In this document: positions 8,467 to 21,286 of the stretch, piece by piece
Layout of the letters: each line of letters starts with the position of its first letter
How positions within the stretch are numbered: the first letter of the stretch is position 1
Source of the DNA: Streptomyces sp. Isolate_45
Lineage (GTDB): Bacteria; Actinomycetota; Actinomycetes; Streptomycetales; Streptomycetaceae
Length of the DNA: 64,000 nt
Direction: 5' to 3'
NCBI RefSeq assembly: GCF_024721315.2
Contig: NZ_JANFAK020000003.1
Location: forward strand, 79,622 to 143,621
Notes under the pieces: generated by a model
Database searches by the model: none
The model's input: only the letters and a program-made list of their open reading frames with translations
Told to the model about the DNA's origin: nothing
Program-made: the position numbers and the translations under genes

Positions 8467-11400
8467 ATGACGGAACCGACAGCTCGTCACGTACGGCTTT
8501 CCGCGAAGCGCCTGGCCGACGTGCGCCGGAGAACCGGTCAGCACTCCGACAGGACCATCGCCGAGGCGTGCGCCATCGGGCTGTCGTACTGGGCCACGGG
8601 CCGCGACCCCGAAGGCCTGGGGCTGACCCCCGGGACCCTGTTCGTCGACGTCCTCGCGTGGGTGGACAACGGCGGCGTCGGACCGGCCGGTTGGGAGGTC
8701 GGCGCGGACGGCCGGAGCATCGCCGTCCCGGAAGGCGTCGTACGCGCCGACGCGCAGCTCGCCCTGGACGACCTCGCCGACTTCCCGGACCGGCCCGTCG
8801 CCACCATCGGCCCCTCCGGCGTCGCGGGGCGGATCGAGGCCCTGGCCGGGTGGAACGACACCGGGGCCGATCGGATCCGCCCGACCATCGTCGAGATGTT
8901 CCTGGAACAGGCCCGCACCAGGCCGGAAGCCGTCGCGATCGTCGATGAGAACCGAACCCTGACGTACCGTCAAGCCGCGCGATTATCAGGCCAGTTGGCG
9001 CATCATCTGATCGAGCGCGGAATCGCCGCCGAACAGGTCGTCGGCATCTCGCTGGGCCGATCCGCCGACATGGTCGTCGCCCTGCTCGGCGTCCTCCGGG
9101 CAGGCGCCGCGTTCGTCCCCCTCGATCCCCAGTGGCCGGCCGCGCGCCGAGCCGTCGTCATCGCCGACGCCCGCGTCGGACTGCAGATCAACACCTCCGG
9201 CGAGCACGCCCCCGACGAACCGGAAGCCGTGCCGGTCGACCTCGGCGACTGGCGGTTCGACTCCCGTCCCGACCCGGGCGCCGGCCCCACCGTCCCCGGC
9301 GAGGCCCTGGCCTACGTGATCTTCACGTCAGGTTCGACCGGCCGGCCCAAGGGCGCGATGATCCGCCACGAGGCGATCAGCGAGCGCCTGCTGTGGCAGG
9401 TCGACGAGATCCTCCACTTCGGAACCGACGACGCCTCCCTGTTCAAGGCCCCGCTGTCCTTCGACATCTCCATCAACGAGATCTTCCTGCCCCTGGTGTC
9501 CGGCGGCAGGCTGGTGGTCCTGCGCCCCGGCGGCGAACGAGACCCGCACCACCTGCTGGAAGTGATCGCCGAACAGCACGTCACCTTCACGTACTTGGTC
9601 TCGTCCATGCTCGACGTCCTGCTGGAGATCGCGGGCGACACCGACCGGCTGGACAGCCTGCGGCACGTGTGGTGCGGCGGCGAGGTCCTGACCCCGGAGC
9701 TGTACGAGCGCTTCCGCACCCGGCTCGACATACCGATGTACCACGGCTACGGCCCGGCCGAGACGACCATCGGCGTTTCCCACGTCATCTACCGGGGCGC
9801 CGCGGAACGCCTGTCGACCTCGATCGGCAAGGCCAACCCCAACACCCGGCTCTACGTCCTCGACGACGAACTCCGCCCCGTCCCCGTCGGCGTGGGCGGC
9901 GAGCTCTACGTCGGCGGCTTCCTCCTGGGCCGTGGCTACGTCAACGCGCCCGGCCTGACCGCGTCCCGGTTCGTCGCGAACCCGTTCGCCGCCGACGGTT
10001 CCCGGCTGTACCGGACCGGTGACCTCGCGCGCTACGCCCCGGACGGCTCGCTCGACTTCCTGGGCCGCGCCGACAACCAGATCAAGATCCGCGGCATGCG
10101 CCTGGAGATCGAGGACGTCGAGGTCGGCCTCGCGGAGCATCCCGCGGTACGGCACACCTGCGTCGTCGCGAAGAAGAACACGGCGGGCGGCACCTACCTG
10201 GTGGGCTACGTGATCCCGGCCGCCGGGAACGAGGGCTTGCGGGCGGACGAGGTCAAGGCGTGGGCCGCCGGGCACCTGGTCGAGTACATGGTCCCCACCC
10301 ACATCGTCGTGATGGAGGAGTTCCCGCTCACGGCGAACGGCAAGATCGACCGGGCCGCGCTGCCGGAGCCCGCGATCACGGCCGGCACGGTCACCCCACC
10401 CGCCACGGAGAACGAACGCCTCGTGTGCGCGGCGGTCGCCACCGTACTGCGCCTCGACGAGGTCGGCGTCGACCAGGACTTCTTCCAGCTCGGCGGGGAC
10501 AGCATCCTGGCGATCTCCCTGCTGAGCGCGTTGCGTGACGCGGGCCTGCACGTCACCGCCCGCCAGATCTTCACGAACAGCGCCGTGGGGGCGCTGGCCG
10601 CGGTCGCCGACCGTGGAGCCGTCGTCGGCGTGGACCACGACGACGTGGCGACGGGCGCCGTCGTCGGATCGCCCGTCGTGCGGTGGCTCGGCGAGACCAC
10701 GGACGCGATCGACGGCTTCGTTCAGTCGGTCGTGCTGAACACCCCGCCCGACCTCACGGCCGACGCCCTCGACGCGGTCCTCACCGCCGTGCTCGACCGC
10801 CACGACATGCTCCGCGCCCGACTGGTGCGCGCGCAGCACTGGGGCTTCGAGATCCCGGAAGCGGCCCGGCCCGCCTCCGGGATCTGGCAGGAGAGCGACG
10901 GGCCGCTCGACGCCTGCGTCGCGCTCGCCACCGACGGACTGGACCCGGACGACGGCGTCATGCTGCGGGCCGTCTGGCGCCGCACGGCACGCCAACTCGT
11001 GCTCGTCGCCCACCACGTCGTGGTCGACGGCGTGTCCTGGCGGATCCTGATGGAGGACCTCGCCACGGCATGGCGCCGGTTCTCCGCCGGTACGCCGATC
11101 GAGTTGCCCCGCGCGGGCACGTCGTTCCGACGATGGACCCAGTTACTGGAGCGCGCCGCGTTCGACCCGGACCGCGCCTGCTACCGGCGCCCCCTCCCGG
11201 GACCGGACGCCCCGCTGGGCCGACGCGCCCTGTCCGCGGCCGACACCGTCGCCCGGGAACGGACGACGACCGTGCGCGTCGACCCCGACACCACGGCCGC
11301 ACTGCTGGGCGAGGTACCCGCGAAGTTCCACGCGGGCGCCAACGACGTACTCCTGACCGCGCTGGCCGTCACCCTCGCCCGGTGGCGCCGCGACCTCGGA

Positions 11401-14400
11401 CAGGACCAGACGTTCGCCCACGTCGAACTGGAGGGCCACGGCCGCGAAGGCCGCTTCGTGGCCGACACCGCCGGCTTCGAACCGGAACTGTCGCGGACCG
11501 TGGGGTGGTTCACCACCCTCTTCCCCGTGACCGTCGACCCCGGCCCGGCCGTCGACCACACCGCCCCCGGCCACCTGGCCACCGCCCTCAAGGCGGTCAA
11601 GGAGGACCTCGCCCGGATCCCGCGCAACGGCCTCTCCTACGGAGTCCTGCGCCACCTGACCGGAGCCGAGTTCGACACCCCCGCCCCCCAGGTCCTGTTC
11701 AACTACCTCGGCCGCTTCGACGCCGGATCCACCGGGGACTGGGAACTGGCGCAAGCCACGGACCAGTTGGGGGAGCGACGCGACCCACGGATGCGCCTGC
11801 CGCGCGCCCTGGAGTTCAACGCCATCGCCGAGCCCGACGCAACCGGCGGCCACGAACTGGTCACCACCCTCTCCTGGCCCGACGGGCTGCTCGCCGAGGA
11901 GGACGCGGCCCTCATCGGCGCGTACTTCCAGGAGGCCCTCACCGGACTGGCCGCCCTGGCCGCCCTACCCGTGGGCGGCCACTCTCCCAGCGACTTCGCC
12001 CCGGTGGCGCTCACCCAGGCGGACGTCGACGACCTGGACGGTCCGACGCTGCGGGACGTCCTGCCGCTGACCCCGTTGCAAGAGGGCCTGTACTTCCACT
12101 CGGTCTTCGACGACGGCACCGACGGCAGCTACGTCGAGCAGCAACTGCTCACGCTGGAAGGAGAGGTGGACGAAGAGCGGCTCGCGGCGGCGGCCACCCG
12201 ACTGCTCACCCTCCACCCCAACCTCGCCGCCCGGTTCGTCGCCCTCGCCGACGGTCGGGTGGTCTCCGTCCTGGAAAGCGGTGTGGAGGCCCCGTTCACC
12301 ACCCTGGACCGACCCGGCATCACCGACGAGGAGATCCGCGACCACGCCGAACGGGACCGCCGCGCCGGCTTCGACCTGGCCACCGGCCCGCTGATGCGCT
12401 ACACCCTCATCCGCGCCGGCTCGGGCCGGCACGTCCTGGTACAGACCGTGCACCACATCATCGCCGACGGCTGGTCCGTGCCGCCGATGCTCCGCGCGCT
12501 GCTCGCCGAGTACCACGCCCCGGGGACCGGGTACCCGCGCGGCGGCTTCTCCGAGCACGTGCGACGGCTCGCCACACTCGACGAGGACGAGAGCGACCGG
12601 GTGTGGCGCCACCAGCTCGCCGGCCTGCCCGGGCCGTCCCTGGTCGCCGGCGGACACCCACCGTCCGACCGGTTCGCCGACGTGGCCGAGGAACCGGACG
12701 ACGACATCGACGAGGCCGTCCGCTCGGCGGGGGTCCCGCTCAGCGTGGCCGTGCACAGCGCCTGGGCGCTGACGCTGGGCGGCGCCCTGCACACCCGGGA
12801 CGTCGTGTTCGGCTCCACCGTCTCCGGGCGCGACGCGGACGTCCCCGGCATCGAGGACATGGTGGGCCTCCTCATCAACACCGTCCCCCTGCGCGCCCGG
12901 TGGACCCCGACCACCACGGCACGCGAACTGCTCACCTCGGTGCGCGAACACCAGGGCGCCGTACGACCGCACCAACACGTCTCCCTGGCGCGGATCAGCC
13001 GTCGCAGCGGCACCGGACCCCTCTTCGACACCCTGGTGGTGTTCGACGTGGCGACCGACCTCCGAGCGCTGCGGAGCCCCGACGACACCCTGGCCATCAC
13101 CGGCATCGTCAACGAGGGCGCCCCGCACTATCCCCTCACGCTCGTGGTGGAGCGCACCCTCGACGGCCGCCCGCGCTTCAACCTCATTCACGACGCCGCA
13201 CTGGTACGCGAGTCCACCGCCCGCGCCCTGCTCGGCACCTTCACCCGCACCCTCACGGGCCTGCTGGACCGCCCGGACGCACCGGTGGACGCGCCGGCGC
13301 CCGAGAACGCCCGGCGCCCCGCGCGGATCACCCCCACCACCCTGGGCGACCTGTTCGAGGCCGCCGCCCGGCGCGACCCGGACGCCACCGCCGTCACCCA
13401 GTGCGCGATCGACGGCCCCACGCACTCCCTCACCTACGGCGAACTGGCCGACGCCAGGGACGCGTTGGTGTCCGTCCTGCGCTCGGCCGGAGTCGGGCCC
13501 GGCGAACGGGTCGCCGTCGCCGTTCCGCGCTCCGTGGAGCAGGTCACGGCCCTGATCGCCGTCGTCACCGCGGGCGGCGCGTACGTACCGCTGGAGCCCG
13601 CCTACCCGGACGAACGGCTGGTGTACATCCTGGCCGACTCCGCCCCCCAGGTCGTCCTCGTGGACCGTGAGCGGCGGGACCGGTTCACGGAACTGCTGGC
13701 CCGGGCGGGAGTCGCGGCCCGCGTGCTCGTCCAGGGGGACGGGCCCGCGCCGGACGACGCCGCGTCCGCGGCCACGGCCCCGCCGCCGGCCGTGGCCGGC
13801 GGGCACGATCCGGCGTACGTGATCTACACGTCCGGCTCCACCGGCAGGCCCAAGGGCGTCGTCGTCCCGCACTCCGCGGTTGTCACCCTGCTCGCGAACA
13901 CCTGGCACGACATGGACTTCGGCCCCGAGGACGTGTGGGTCCAATTCCACTCCTACTCCTTCGACTTCGCGGTCTGGGAACTCTGGGGCGCACTGGCGCA
14001 TGGCAGCGAACTCCTCGTTCCGGACCACGCGTTGACCCGATCCCCGGTCGACTTCCACCGGCTGGTGCGCGACCGCGGGGTGACGGTGCTCAACCAGACG
14101 CCGTCGGCCTTCCACCGGTTCATCGAGGCCGACCGGCACGCCGGATCGCCGCCCACCGCCCTGCGCCGGATCGTCTTCGGAGGGGAGGCGCTGGACCTCG
14201 GGCGGCTGCGCGGCTGGGTCGACCGGCACGGCACCGCAACCCCCGAGCTGGTCAACATGTACGGCATCACCGAAACCACCGTGCACGTCACCCACCGCGT
14301 CCTCACCGACGAGGACTTCGACCGCGGCGACGACGTCAGCCCGATCGGGGCCCCCATCCCCGGCCTCGTCACCCACCTCCTCGACGACCGGCTCCGACCG

Positions 14401-17400
14401 GTGCCACCGGGCCGGGAGGGAGCCGTCTACGTGGCGGGCGACCAGGTGTCGCTCGGCTACCTCGGCCGGCCGGCGCTCACCGCGAGCAGGTTCGTGGCCG
14501 ATCCGTTCGCGGCCGACGGTTCCCGCATGTACCACACGGGCGACCTCGCCCGTCGGACGCTCGACGGGGAGCTGGAGTTCACCGGCCGCGCCGACGACCA
14601 GGTACAGCTCAAGGGGTTCCGCATCGAGCTCGGCGAGGTGGAGTCCAGGATCAGGGAACTCGACGGCGTCATCGACGTCGCCGTCACCGTGGCCGACAGC
14701 GGTGACCACCTGGTCGCGCACGTCGTGGGCCGGATCCCCGACGACCTCACCGCCCTCCTCGCCGCGAAGCTGCCGGCGCACATGGTGCCCGGCCGGGCCC
14801 TGACCGTCGACGCCCTGCCGCTGACGGTCAACGGCAAACTGGACCGGAAGGCCCTCACCGAGCGGGCCGCCCGGCAGGACCCCCCGGTATCCGAGAGCGC
14901 GCCCACCGCGCCCGTCGCGCTCACCGCACTCGTCGACATCTTCACCGAGACGCTGCCCGGCACCGCAGTGGACGGCGACTGCGACTTCTTCCGGGCGGGC
15001 GGCGACAGCATCCTCGCCATCACCGTCGTCAATCGGGCCCGGGCACTGGGCCTCGCCATCACCCCGCGGGACGTGTTCCTCCTCAGGACCCCGCGCGCCC
15101 TCGCCGCACACCTCGCGACGACCACACCGCGGGCAGCGCCGAGCGCACCCGCACCCCACGAAGACGGCCCGCTGACGCCGACCCCGATCATCCTGCGCCG
15201 GCGGGAGCTGGGCGGCTCCCTCATCCGGTTCGCCCAGGCCAGGACATTGGAGGTGGCCGAGGGCATCGGATTCTCCGACGTCCTGCGCGCCGCGAACGCC
15301 GTCGTGGCCGCGCACCCCGTGCTCCGGATGCGACTGCGCGTCGAACACGGCGTCTGGGCCCTGAGCACCGAACCCGCCCGCGAGGTCACCGTCACCCGGC
15401 CCGACGCGACCGGGACCTCGTATCCGACCGGGACCGCCGACGCGACCGGCACCCCCGACGCGACCGGCACCCCCGATCCGACCGGGACCCCCGATCCGAC
15501 CGGCAATTCCCGCCCGATCGGCGCCTCCCGCGCGACGACCGTGGCGAACGAGGCCGCCGGACGGCTCGACCCCGAGGCCGGCGAGGTCATCGCGTTCGCC
15601 TGGCTGGAGGAGAGCCGGACCCTGGTGGTCACCGTCCACCACCTCGCCGTCGACGCGGTCTCCTGGCTGGTCCTGCTCGACGACCTGGCCACCGCCCTCC
15701 GCGGCACGGCCCTGCCGCCGCCGACCACCTCCTACGCCGCGTACGCGACGGCACTCGCCCACGGGTCCGCCCACGACATCGACGACCTCGGGCACTGGAT
15801 CACCACGCTCCAGGCGCCCCCGCTGCTGCCCGTCATCGGGGCCGGCACCCCGCGCGGCACCACCGTCGTCCTCCCGCCCGCGGCGAGCGACCTCGTCACC
15901 CGCACCGCGCCCGCCGCACTCGGCGTAGGCCTCACCGAGCTGCTCTGCGGCGCCCTGCGCACCGCCCTGACCCACATCCAGCCCACACCCACCGACCTCA
16001 CGATCGAACTGGAGCTGCACGGCCGGGTTCCCGCACTGCCCGACCACGACTACAGCCGCACGGTCGGCTGGTTCACCTCCATCGCCCCCGTACGACTCAC
16101 CGCGCACACCGACCCCCTCGAGGCGGCGCGAGAGCTCGCCGCGCGCCGACCGGACGAGCGGGCGCACGTCGCCTACGGCCGGCTCAGGTACCTCGACACC
16201 CAGACGGCCCCGCTGCTCACCGCCCGCCCACAGGTGCTGTTCAACTACCTCGGCCGGGGCGGCGAGTCACGGGCCCCGCAGCTCACCGTGGGCGACGCGA
16301 GCAGCCCTTACGCCGTCGAGGTCAACGCGTGGACCGACGCCGACACCGGAAGCCTGCACGCCGCCTTCACCCTCGCCGAAGGCGTACCCGACACGATCAC
16401 CGAGCACTGGTCCGCCGCCCTGACGGCACTCGCCGACGCCGCGACGACCGCCGAGCGCACCGCTCCCGTCACCCCGCTCCAGCGGGGACTGTTCTTCCAG
16501 GCCCAGATGGCGGGTCCGGCCGGACACTACGTCGCACAGAGCCACTTCACCTTCGACCGGCGCCTGGACACCGACGCACTCGCCGAGGCGATGGCCTGGG
16601 TGATCGGACGGCACCCGGTCGTCGGCGCCGGGTTCACCACCGACGACGACGGGAACCCGGTCCAGGTCCTCGGCGCGGGCCGACGCGTCGACGTCCGCAC
16701 CGTCACCCTCGCGACGGACGCGGAGGTCGACACCCTGCTCGCCCGCGATCGCGACACGGGATTCGACCCGGACCGGCCACCACTGATCCGGCTGACCGTG
16801 ATCCGCCGGCCGGACGACCGGGACGCGCTCCTGCTCAGCTACCACCTGCTGCTGTGGGACGGCTGGTCCCGCGAGATCGTGCTGCGGGACCTGTTCGACG
16901 CCTACCGGAACGCGCTCGCCGGCGAGTTGACGGCTCCGACACCGGCCGCGCCGTCCTTCGAGGACCACGCCCGGGCGCTCGCCGCCAAGGACCCCGCCGC
17001 ATCGGAGCGCTTCTGGGCGGAACACCTGACGGGTCTGCCCGGACCGACCCTGCTGGCAGGACCGGCCCCCACCCTCCCGGACGGCCTGCCGGGCACCCTC
17101 GTGCACACCCTCTCCGCCGAACGGTCGCAGCTGCTGCGGGCAGCGGCCCGGACCCACGGCGTCACGCTGAACTCCCTGCTGACGGGGGCCTTCGGTCTCC
17201 TGTTGGCCGCTCGCACGGGCCGGGCCGACGCCGTGTTCGGCGTGACCGTGTCCGGCCGTGAGGGCGAGAGCCTGTCCGACATCGTCGGTGTGCTCCTCAA
17301 CACCGTCCCCATGTGGACCCGGGCTCGGCCCGGCGACACGGTCCGGGAATACCTGTCGGCCGTACAGGAGGCCAGGGTCGCCGCGATGGAGCACGAACAC

Positions 17401-19584
17401 CTCGGGCTCGGCGAGATCCAACGCGCCGGCGGACACGACGCCCTGTTCGACAACCTGTTCGTCCTCCAGAACTTCCTGGACATGGACGCGTTCGCCGCGA
17501 TGAACGCCCGACACGGCATCACCGCCGTGCGGGCCGACGACTCCACCCACTACCCCTTCACCTGGGTCGTCACCCCCGGTGAACGGCTCACGGTCAAACT
17601 GGAACACCGCGACGACGACACCCCCGGCGCCCGCCGCCTCCTCGACGAATACCTGCGCGTACTGGACGACCTGGCCCGGTGGACCGGGCCCCTGGGCACC
17701 CTGCGCGGCCTGGGCCCCGACCCCCGGCCCGCCGCCCGCACGGACGTGGGCACGGACACCGTGGTCGACCGTTTCGACCGGGCCGCGGACCGCGATCCGC
17801 GGCGGGTGGCCGTCGTCGCCGACGGCCGGACCATGACCTTCGGCCGGCTCCGGGACCGCAGCCGCGCGGTGGCCGGCGTGCTCGCCCGGCGCGGCATCGG
17901 CCCGGAGAACACGGTGGCCCTCGCGCTCCCGCGTTCCCTCGACTCGATCGTCGCCCTGTTCGCCGTGCTGCGCACGGGTGCCGCGTACGTGCCGCTGGAA
18001 CTGGACCACCCGGACGAGCGGATCGCGGCGATCGTCGCGGACGCCCGCCCGGACGCCTTCCTCACCGTGAGCTCCGTGACACCCCGCCTCACCGGCTCCG
18101 TGACCGGGGTCCCGGCGACCGCCCTGTTCGAGCTGGACCGGCCCCTTCCCGAAGCCGAGCCGCTCGTGACGTTCGCACCGGACGATCCCCACCGGCTCCG
18201 CCACCCCGCCTACACGATCTACACCTCCGGATCCACCGGAAGGCCCAAGGGCGTGGTGACCGAGTACGCCGGGCTCACCAACATGCTGATCAACCACCAG
18301 CGCCGGATCTTCGAGCCGGTCCTGGCGGAACACGGCCACCGCACCTTCCGGATCGCGCACACCGTGTCCTTCGCGTTCGACATGTCCTGGGAGGAACTGC
18401 TGTGGCTCGCCGACGGCCACGAGGTGCACATATGTGACGAGGAACTGCGCCGCGACGCACCGCGCCTCGTCGAGTACTGCCTCCGGCACGGGATCGACGT
18501 CATCAACGTGACCCCGACCTACGCCCAGCAGCTCGTCGCCGAGGGCCTGCTCGACGACCCGGCACACCGGCCGGCCCTGGTGCTCCTGGGCGGCGAGGCC
18601 GTCACCCCGACACTGTGGCAGCGGCTCGCGGCGACCGACGGCACGGCCGGCTACAACCTGTACGGGCCCACCGAGTACACCATCAACACCCTCGGCGTCG
18701 GCACCTTCGAGTGCCAGGACCCCGTCGTGGGCGTGGCGATCGACAACACCGACGTCCACGTCCTGGACCCGTGGCTGCGCCCCCTGCCGGACGGGGTCCC
18801 CGGCGAGCTGTACGTGGCGGGCATCGGCATCGCCCGCGGCTACCTCGGACAACCCGCCCAGAGCGCCCACCGGTTCGTGGCGTGCCCCTTCGGCCCGCCC
18901 GGCGAGCGCATGTACCGCACGGGCGACCTGGTCGCCCGGCGCCCCGACGGCAACCTGATGTACCTCGGCAGGACCGACCAGCAGGTCAAGATCAGGGGAC
19001 ACCGCGTCGAACTGGGCGAGGTCGAGGCCGCGTTCGCGGCGCATCCCGCCGTACGCTTCGTCGCGGCGGTCGCCCAACCCGACCCCCAGGTCGACGGCAC
19101 GTACCGGCTGGCGGCCTACCTCGTACTCGACGACGGCGACGGCGGTTACGAGGCGGGCGGCGACGACCGGGACGGCACCTTCCTCGCGGCCGTCGCCGCC
19201 GAAGTGGGCGCCGCACTACCGGACTTCCTGCGCCCCACCCACTACGCCCGGGTGGGTGGCATCCCGCTCACCGTCAACGGGAAGGCCGACACCAAGGCCC
19301 TGCCCGAGGCCAAGCCGCTCGGCGCGCTGACCACGGCGGGGGAGCGGGGCCCGGAAACCGCGACGGAGGCCGTCGTCCGCGAGTTCTTCGCCGAGGCACT
19401 CGACCTGGACGACGACGAGGTGAGCGCGGTGAGCGACTTCATTTCCCTCGGGGGACACTCCATGCTTGCGGTGCGGCTGATCGGGCTGCTCCGCCGCGAG
19501 TACGGTCCTGTGGTGACCGTCCGAGACCTGTTCACCCTACGAACCCCGGAAGCGATTGCGCGCCACCTCGATGACAACTCCTGA
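8467..19584 (+). CDS. cchH: Trimodular nonribosomal peptide synthetase, coelichelin-type
   Basis: 3705 residues: unassigned N-terminus (1-135), A1, PCP1 (Ser679), E1 (His849-His850), C2 (His1329-His1330), A2, PCP2 (Ser2181), E2 (His2391-His2392), C3 (near 2793), A3, PCP3 (Ser3665), no thioesterase. Read against the GrsA pocket, the codes are A1 DINYWGGIGK, A2 DFWNVGMVHK and A3 DMENLGLINK. I recall these for N5-formyl-N5-hydroxyornithine, threonine and N5-hydroxyornithine in CchH. E domains after PCP1 and PCP2 fit D-configured residues; both those PCPs have GGDS while PCP3 has GGHS, as expected. The C3 core reads HLLLWDG, lacking the second His. Residues 2312-2353 are an 18-bp repeat expansion. 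TTA codons lie at 8983-8985 and 11143-11145. It overlaps cchI. Confidence 0.95.
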   Translation: MTEPTARHVRLSAKRLADVRRRTGQHSDRTIAEACAIGLSYWATGRDPEGLGLTPGTLFVDVLAWVDNGGVGPAGWEVGADGRSIAVPEGVVRADAQLALDDLADFPDRPVATIGPSGVAGRIEALAGWNDTGADRIRPTIVEMFLEQARTRPEAVAIVDENRTLTYRQAARLSGQLAHHLIERGIAAEQVVGISLGRSADMVVALLGVLRAGAAFVPLDPQWPAARRAVVIADARVGLQINTSGEHAPDEPEAVPVDLGDWRFDSRPDPGAGPTVPGEALAYVIFTSGSTGRPKGAMIRHEAISERLLWQVDEILHFGTDDASLFKAPLSFDISINEIFLPLVSGGRLVVLRPGGERDPHHLLEVIAEQHVTFTYLVSSMLDVLLEIAGDTDRLDSLRHVWCGGEVLTPELYERFRTRLDIPMYHGYGPAETTIGVSHVIYRGAAERLSTSIGKANPNTRLYVLDDELRPVPVGVGGELYVGGFLLGRGYVNAPGLTASRFVANPFAADGSRLYRTGDLARYAPDGSLDFLGRADNQIKIRGMRLEIEDVEVGLAEHPAVRHTCVVAKKNTAGGTYLVGYVIPAAGNEGLRADEVKAWAAGHLVEYMVPTHIVVMEEFPLTANGKIDRAALPEPAITAGTVTPPATENERLVCAAVATVLRLDEVGVDQDFFQLGGDSILAISLLSALRDAGLHVTARQIFTNSAVGALAAVADRGAVVGVDHDDVATGAVVGSPVVRWLGETTDAIDGFVQSVVLNTPPDLTADALDAVLTAVLDRHDMLRARLVRAQHWGFEIPEAARPASGIWQESDGPLDACVALATDGLDPDDGVMLRAVWRRTARQLVLVAHHVVVDGVSWRILMEDLATAWRRFSAGTPIELPRAGTSFRRWTQLLERAAFDPDRACYRRPLPGPDAPLGRRALSAADTVARERTTTVRVDPDTTAALLGEVPAKFHAGANDVLLTALAVTLARWRRDLGQDQTFAHVELEGHGREGRFVADTAGFEPELSRTVGWFTTLFPVTVDPGPAVDHTAPGHLATALKAVKEDLARIPRNGLSYGVLRHLTGAEFDTPAPQVLFNYLGRFDAGSTGDWELAQATDQLGERRDPRMRLPRALEFNAIAEPDATGGHELVTTLSWPDGLLAEEDAALIGAYFQEALTGLAALAALPVGGHSPSDFAPVALTQADVDDLDGPTLRDVLPLTPLQEGLYFHSVFDDGTDGSYVEQQLLTLEGEVDEERLAAAATRLLTLHPNLAARFVALADGRVVSVLESGVEAPFTTLDRPGITDEEIRDHAERDRRAGFDLATGPLMRYTLIRAGSGRHVLVQTVHHIIADGWSVPPMLRALLAEYHAPGTGYPRGGFSEHVRRLATLDEDESDRVWRHQLAGLPGPSLVAGGHPPSDRFADVAEEPDDDIDEAVRSAGVPLSVAVHSAWALTLGGALHTRDVVFGSTVSGRDADVPGIEDMVGLLINTVPLRARWTPTTTARELLTSVREHQGAVRPHQHVSLARISRRSGTGPLFDTLVVFDVATDLRALRSPDDTLAITGIVNEGAPHYPLTLVVERTLDGRPRFNLIHDAALVRESTARALLGTFTRTLTGLLDRPDAPVDAPAPENARRPARITPTTLGDLFEAAARRDPDATAVTQCAIDGPTHSLTYGELADARDALVSVLRSAGVGPGERVAVAVPRSVEQVTALIAVVTAGGAYVPLEPAYPDERLVYILADSAPQVVLVDRERRDRFTELLARAGVAARVLVQGDGPAPDDAASAATAPPPAVAGGHDPAYVIYTSGSTGRPKGVVVPHSAVVTLLANTWHDMDFGPEDVWVQFHSYSFDFAVWELWGALAHGSELLVPDHALTRSPVDFHRLVRDRGVTVLNQTPSAFHRFIEADRHAGSPPTALRRIVFGGEALDLGRLRGWVDRHGTATPELVNMYGITETTVHVTHRVLTDEDFDRGDDVSPIGAPIPGLVTHLLDDRLRPVPPGREGAVYVAGDQVSLGYLGRPALTASRFVADPFAADGSRMYHTGDLARRTLDGELEFTGRADDQVQLKGFRIELGEVESRIRELDGVIDVAVTVADSGDHLVAHVVGRIPDDLTALLAAKLPAHMVPGRALTVDALPLTVNGKLDRKALTERAARQDPPVSESAPTAPVALTALVDIFTETLPGTAVDGDCDFFRAGGDSILAITVVNRARALGLAITPRDVFLLRTPRALAAHLATTTPRAAPSAPAPHEDGPLTPTPIILRRRELGGSLIRFAQARTLEVAEGIGFSDVLRAANAVVAAHPVLRMRLRVEHGVWALSTEPAREVTVTRPDATGTSYPTGTADATGTPDATGTPDPTGTPDPTGNSRPIGASRATTVANEAAGRLDPEAGEVIAFAWLEESRTLVVTVHHLAVDAVSWLVLLDDLATALRGTALPPPTTSYAAYATALAHGSAHDIDDLGHWITTLQAPPLLPVIGAGTPRGTTVVLPPAASDLVTRTAPAALGVGLTELLCGALRTALTHIQPTPTDLTIELELHGRVPALPDHDYSRTVGWFTSIAPVRLTAHTDPLEAARELAARRPDERAHVAYGRLRYLDTQTAPLLTARPQVLFNYLGRGGESRAPQLTVGDASSPYAVEVNAWTDADTGSLHAAFTLAEGVPDTITEHWSAALTALADAATTAERTAPVTPLQRGLFFQAQMAGPAGHYVAQSHFTFDRRLDTDALAEAMAWVIGRHPVVGAGFTTDDDGNPVQVLGAGRRVDVRTVTLATDAEVDTLLARDRDTGFDPDRPPLIRLTVIRRPDDRDALLLSYHLLLWDGWSREIVLRDLFDAYRNALAGELTAPTPAAPSFEDHARALAAKDPAASERFWAEHLTGLPGPTLLAGPAPTLPDGLPGTLVHTLSAERSQLLRAAARTHGVTLNSLLTGAFGLLLAARTGRADAVFGVTVSGREGESLSDIVGVLLNTVPMWTRARPGDTVREYLSAVQEARVAAMEHEHLGLGEIQRAGGHDALFDNLFVLQNFLDMDAFAAMNARHGITAVRADDSTHYPFTWVVTPGERLTVKLEHRDDDTPGARRLLDEYLRVLDDLARWTGPLGTLRGLGPDPRPAARTDVGTDTVVDRFDRAADRDPRRVAVVADGRTMTFGRLRDRSRAVAGVLARRGIGPENTVALALPRSLDSIVALFAVLRTGAAYVPLELDHPDERIAAIVADARPDAFLTVSSVTPRLTGSVTGVPATALFELDRPLPEAEPLVTFAPDDPHRLRHPAYTIYTSGSTGRPKGVVTEYAGLTNMLINHQRRIFEPVLAEHGHRTFRIAHTVSFAFDMSWEELLWLADGHEVHICDEELRRDAPRLVEYCLRHGIDVINVTPTYAQQLVAEGLLDDPAHRPALVLLGGEAVTPTLWQRLAATDGTAGYNLYGPTEYTINTLGVGTFECQDPVVGVAIDNTDVHVLDPWLRPLPDGVPGELYVAGIGIARGYLGQPAQSAHRFVACPFGPPGERMYRTGDLVARRPDGNLMYLGRTDQQVKIRGHRVELGEVEAAFAAHPAVRFVAAVAQPDPQVDGTYRLAAYLVLDDGDGGYEAGGDDRDGTFLAAVAAEVGAALPDFLRPTHYARVGGIPLTVNGKADTKALPEAKPLGALTTAGERGPETATEAVVREFFAEALDLDDDEVSAVSDFISLGGHSMLAVRLIGLLRREYGPVVTVRDLFTLRTPEAIARHLDDNS
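15400..15525 (+). repeat. 18-bp coding repeat (7 units) in the second epimerase domain of cchH
   Basis: Seven in-phase 18-bp units encode hexapeptides [36 protein letters not shown] and SRPIGA (residues 2312-2353). It lies about 40 residues before the HHxxxD motif of E2 and is probably a surface-loop expansion. Confidence 0.88.
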
Positions 19585-21271
19585 CACGCAGAGGCCCCGC
19601 ACGGGGTCCGACATCCTCCGGACGGCACTGCGCCGCAACCTCGGAGCCATGTTCTGGGGAACCGTTCTCATGGGCCTCTACCAGGCCGGTGAGACCGCGT
19701 TCCCCATCGCGCTCGGCCTGATCGTCGAGCACACGATGCAGGACCGCAGCCCGGGCGCCCTCGCCCTGTCGATCGGCGCGCTGGCCGTGATCATCACGAC
19801 CGTGTCGCTGTCGTGGCGGTTCGGGATGCGCGTCCTGCAGAAGGCCAACACGACCGAAGCGCACCGCTGGCGCGTACAGGTCGCGGACTGCGGGCTCCAG
19901 CCGGTGCCCAGGGACACCGGCCTCAAGTCCGGCGAGGTGCTGACCATCGCCACCGAGGACGCCGACCAGACGGCCGACATCATCGAGGTGGTGCCGCTCC
20001 TGATCAGTTCACTGGTCGCCGTACTGATCGCCGCGGTCGCCCTGGGACTGGCCGACGGCCGACTCGGCCTGCTGGTCATCGTCGGAACCGTCGCGATCCT
20101 GCTCGTCCTCAGCGTGATGTCGAAGCGCATCGGCTCCAGCACCCGGGAACAGCAGGCCCGGGTGGCGCGGGCCGGAGCGAAGGTCGCCGACCTGATCACG
20201 GGTCTGCGTCCGCTGCACGGATTCGGCGGCAACCACGCCGCGTTCGGGTCCTACCGGAAGGTCAGCACGGAGGCGAGGCACCAGGCGGTCACCGTGGCCA
20301 TGGCGAACGGCGCCTACGCGGGCACCGCCATGGCACTGAACGCGGTCCTCGCCGCCACCGTGACCCTGACGGCCGGCTGGCTGGCGTTCGAGCGGCAGAT
20401 CACCATCGGGGAACTCGTGATGGCCGTGGGGCTGGCCCAGTTCATCATGGAGCCGCTCAAGATGTTCTCGGACATGCCCAAGTACGTCATGATGGCGCGG
20501 GCTTCGGCGCAGCGGATGGCGCTCGTGCTGGCCGCCCCGCCGGTGACCACCCCGGGGCCGCAGCGCCCGGCCGCGGGAGGATCCCTCGAAATCGACTGCG
20601 TCCGGTACGGCGTCCTGCACGAGCTCAAGTTCCAGGTCCCGGCCGGTGAGTTCGTGGCGATCGCCGCATACCAGCCGCGCGCCGCGGCCGACCTCGCCTC
20701 GATCCTGTCGGTGAAGGTCCCGCCGCACGCGTACGACGGAGTGGTACGGGTCAGCGAGCAGGAGATCGGCGACCTGTCGATCGAGGCGGTCCGCGCGCAC
20801 ATGCTGGTGAACCCGTACGAGGCGGAGATCTTCGCCGGCACGCTCCGTACGAACATCGACCCGACGGGCACCAGCCGCATGGTCGCCGAGGCCGTCGAGG
20901 CGTCCATGCTGACCGATGTCGTCGCCCTGCACCGCGAGGGGCTCGACCACGGTGTCCACGACCGCGGCGCGAACCTGTCCGGTGGGCAGCGTCAACGGCT
21001 GTCCCTGGCCCGCGCCCTCGCCGCCGACACGGACGTCCTCGTCCTGCACGACCCGACGACAGCCGTCGACGCGGTCACCGAACAGCTCATCGCCCGCAAC
21101 CTCGCCGAGTTGCGCCGCGGCCGCACCACCGTCGTCATCACCAGCAGCCCGGCCCTCCTGGACGCCGCCGACCGGGTCCTCGTCCTCGACGACGGAGTCA
21201 TCACGGCCGAGGACACCCACCGGAACCTGCTCGCCGGCGACGAGGACTACTGCGCGGCGGTGGCCCGCTGA
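19571..21271 (+). CDS. cchI: ABC half-transporter (siderophore exporter subunit) with degenerate Walker motifs
   Basis: 566 residues: six-helix exporter domain then an ATPase-like domain. The Walker A position near residue 365 reads [11 protein letters not shown], without the GxxGxGKS/T lysine. Walker B has His493-Asp494 in place of Asp-Glu, and the H-loop His is Ser (ITSSP). The signature LSGGQRQR at 469-476 is canonical. This mirrors CchG, so the two probably form one heterodimeric exporter with a single catalytic site. ATG 19571 lies 14 bp inside the end of cchH, indicating translational coupling; an in-frame TTG at 19556 is an alternative. It ends 15 bp from the convergent cchJ. Confidence 0.87.
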   Translation: MTTPDTQRPRTGSDILRTALRRNLGAMFWGTVLMGLYQAGETAFPIALGLIVEHTMQDRSPGALALSIGALAVIITTVSLSWRFGMRVLQKANTTEAHRWRVQVADCGLQPVPRDTGLKSGEVLTIATEDADQTADIIEVVPLLISSLVAVLIAAVALGLADGRLGLLVIVGTVAILLVLSVMSKRIGSSTREQQARVARAGAKVADLITGLRPLHGFGGNHAAFGSYRKVSTEARHQAVTVAMANGAYAGTAMALNAVLAATVTLTAGWLAFERQITIGELVMAVGLAQFIMEPLKMFSDMPKYVMMARASAQRMALVLAAPPVTTPGPQRPAAGGSLEIDCVRYGVLHELKFQVPAGEFVAIAAYQPRAAADLASILSVKVPPHAYDGVVRVSEQEIGDLSIEAVRAHMLVNPYEAEIFAGTLRTNIDPTGTSRMVAEAVEASMLTDVVALHREGLDHGVHDRGANLSGGQRQRLSLARALAADTDVLVLHDPTTAVDAVTEQLIARNLAELRRGRTTVVITSSPALLDAADRVLVLDDGVITAEDTHRNLLAGDEDYCAAVAR

Positions 21272-21286
21272 CCGGCCGGAAGCCCG

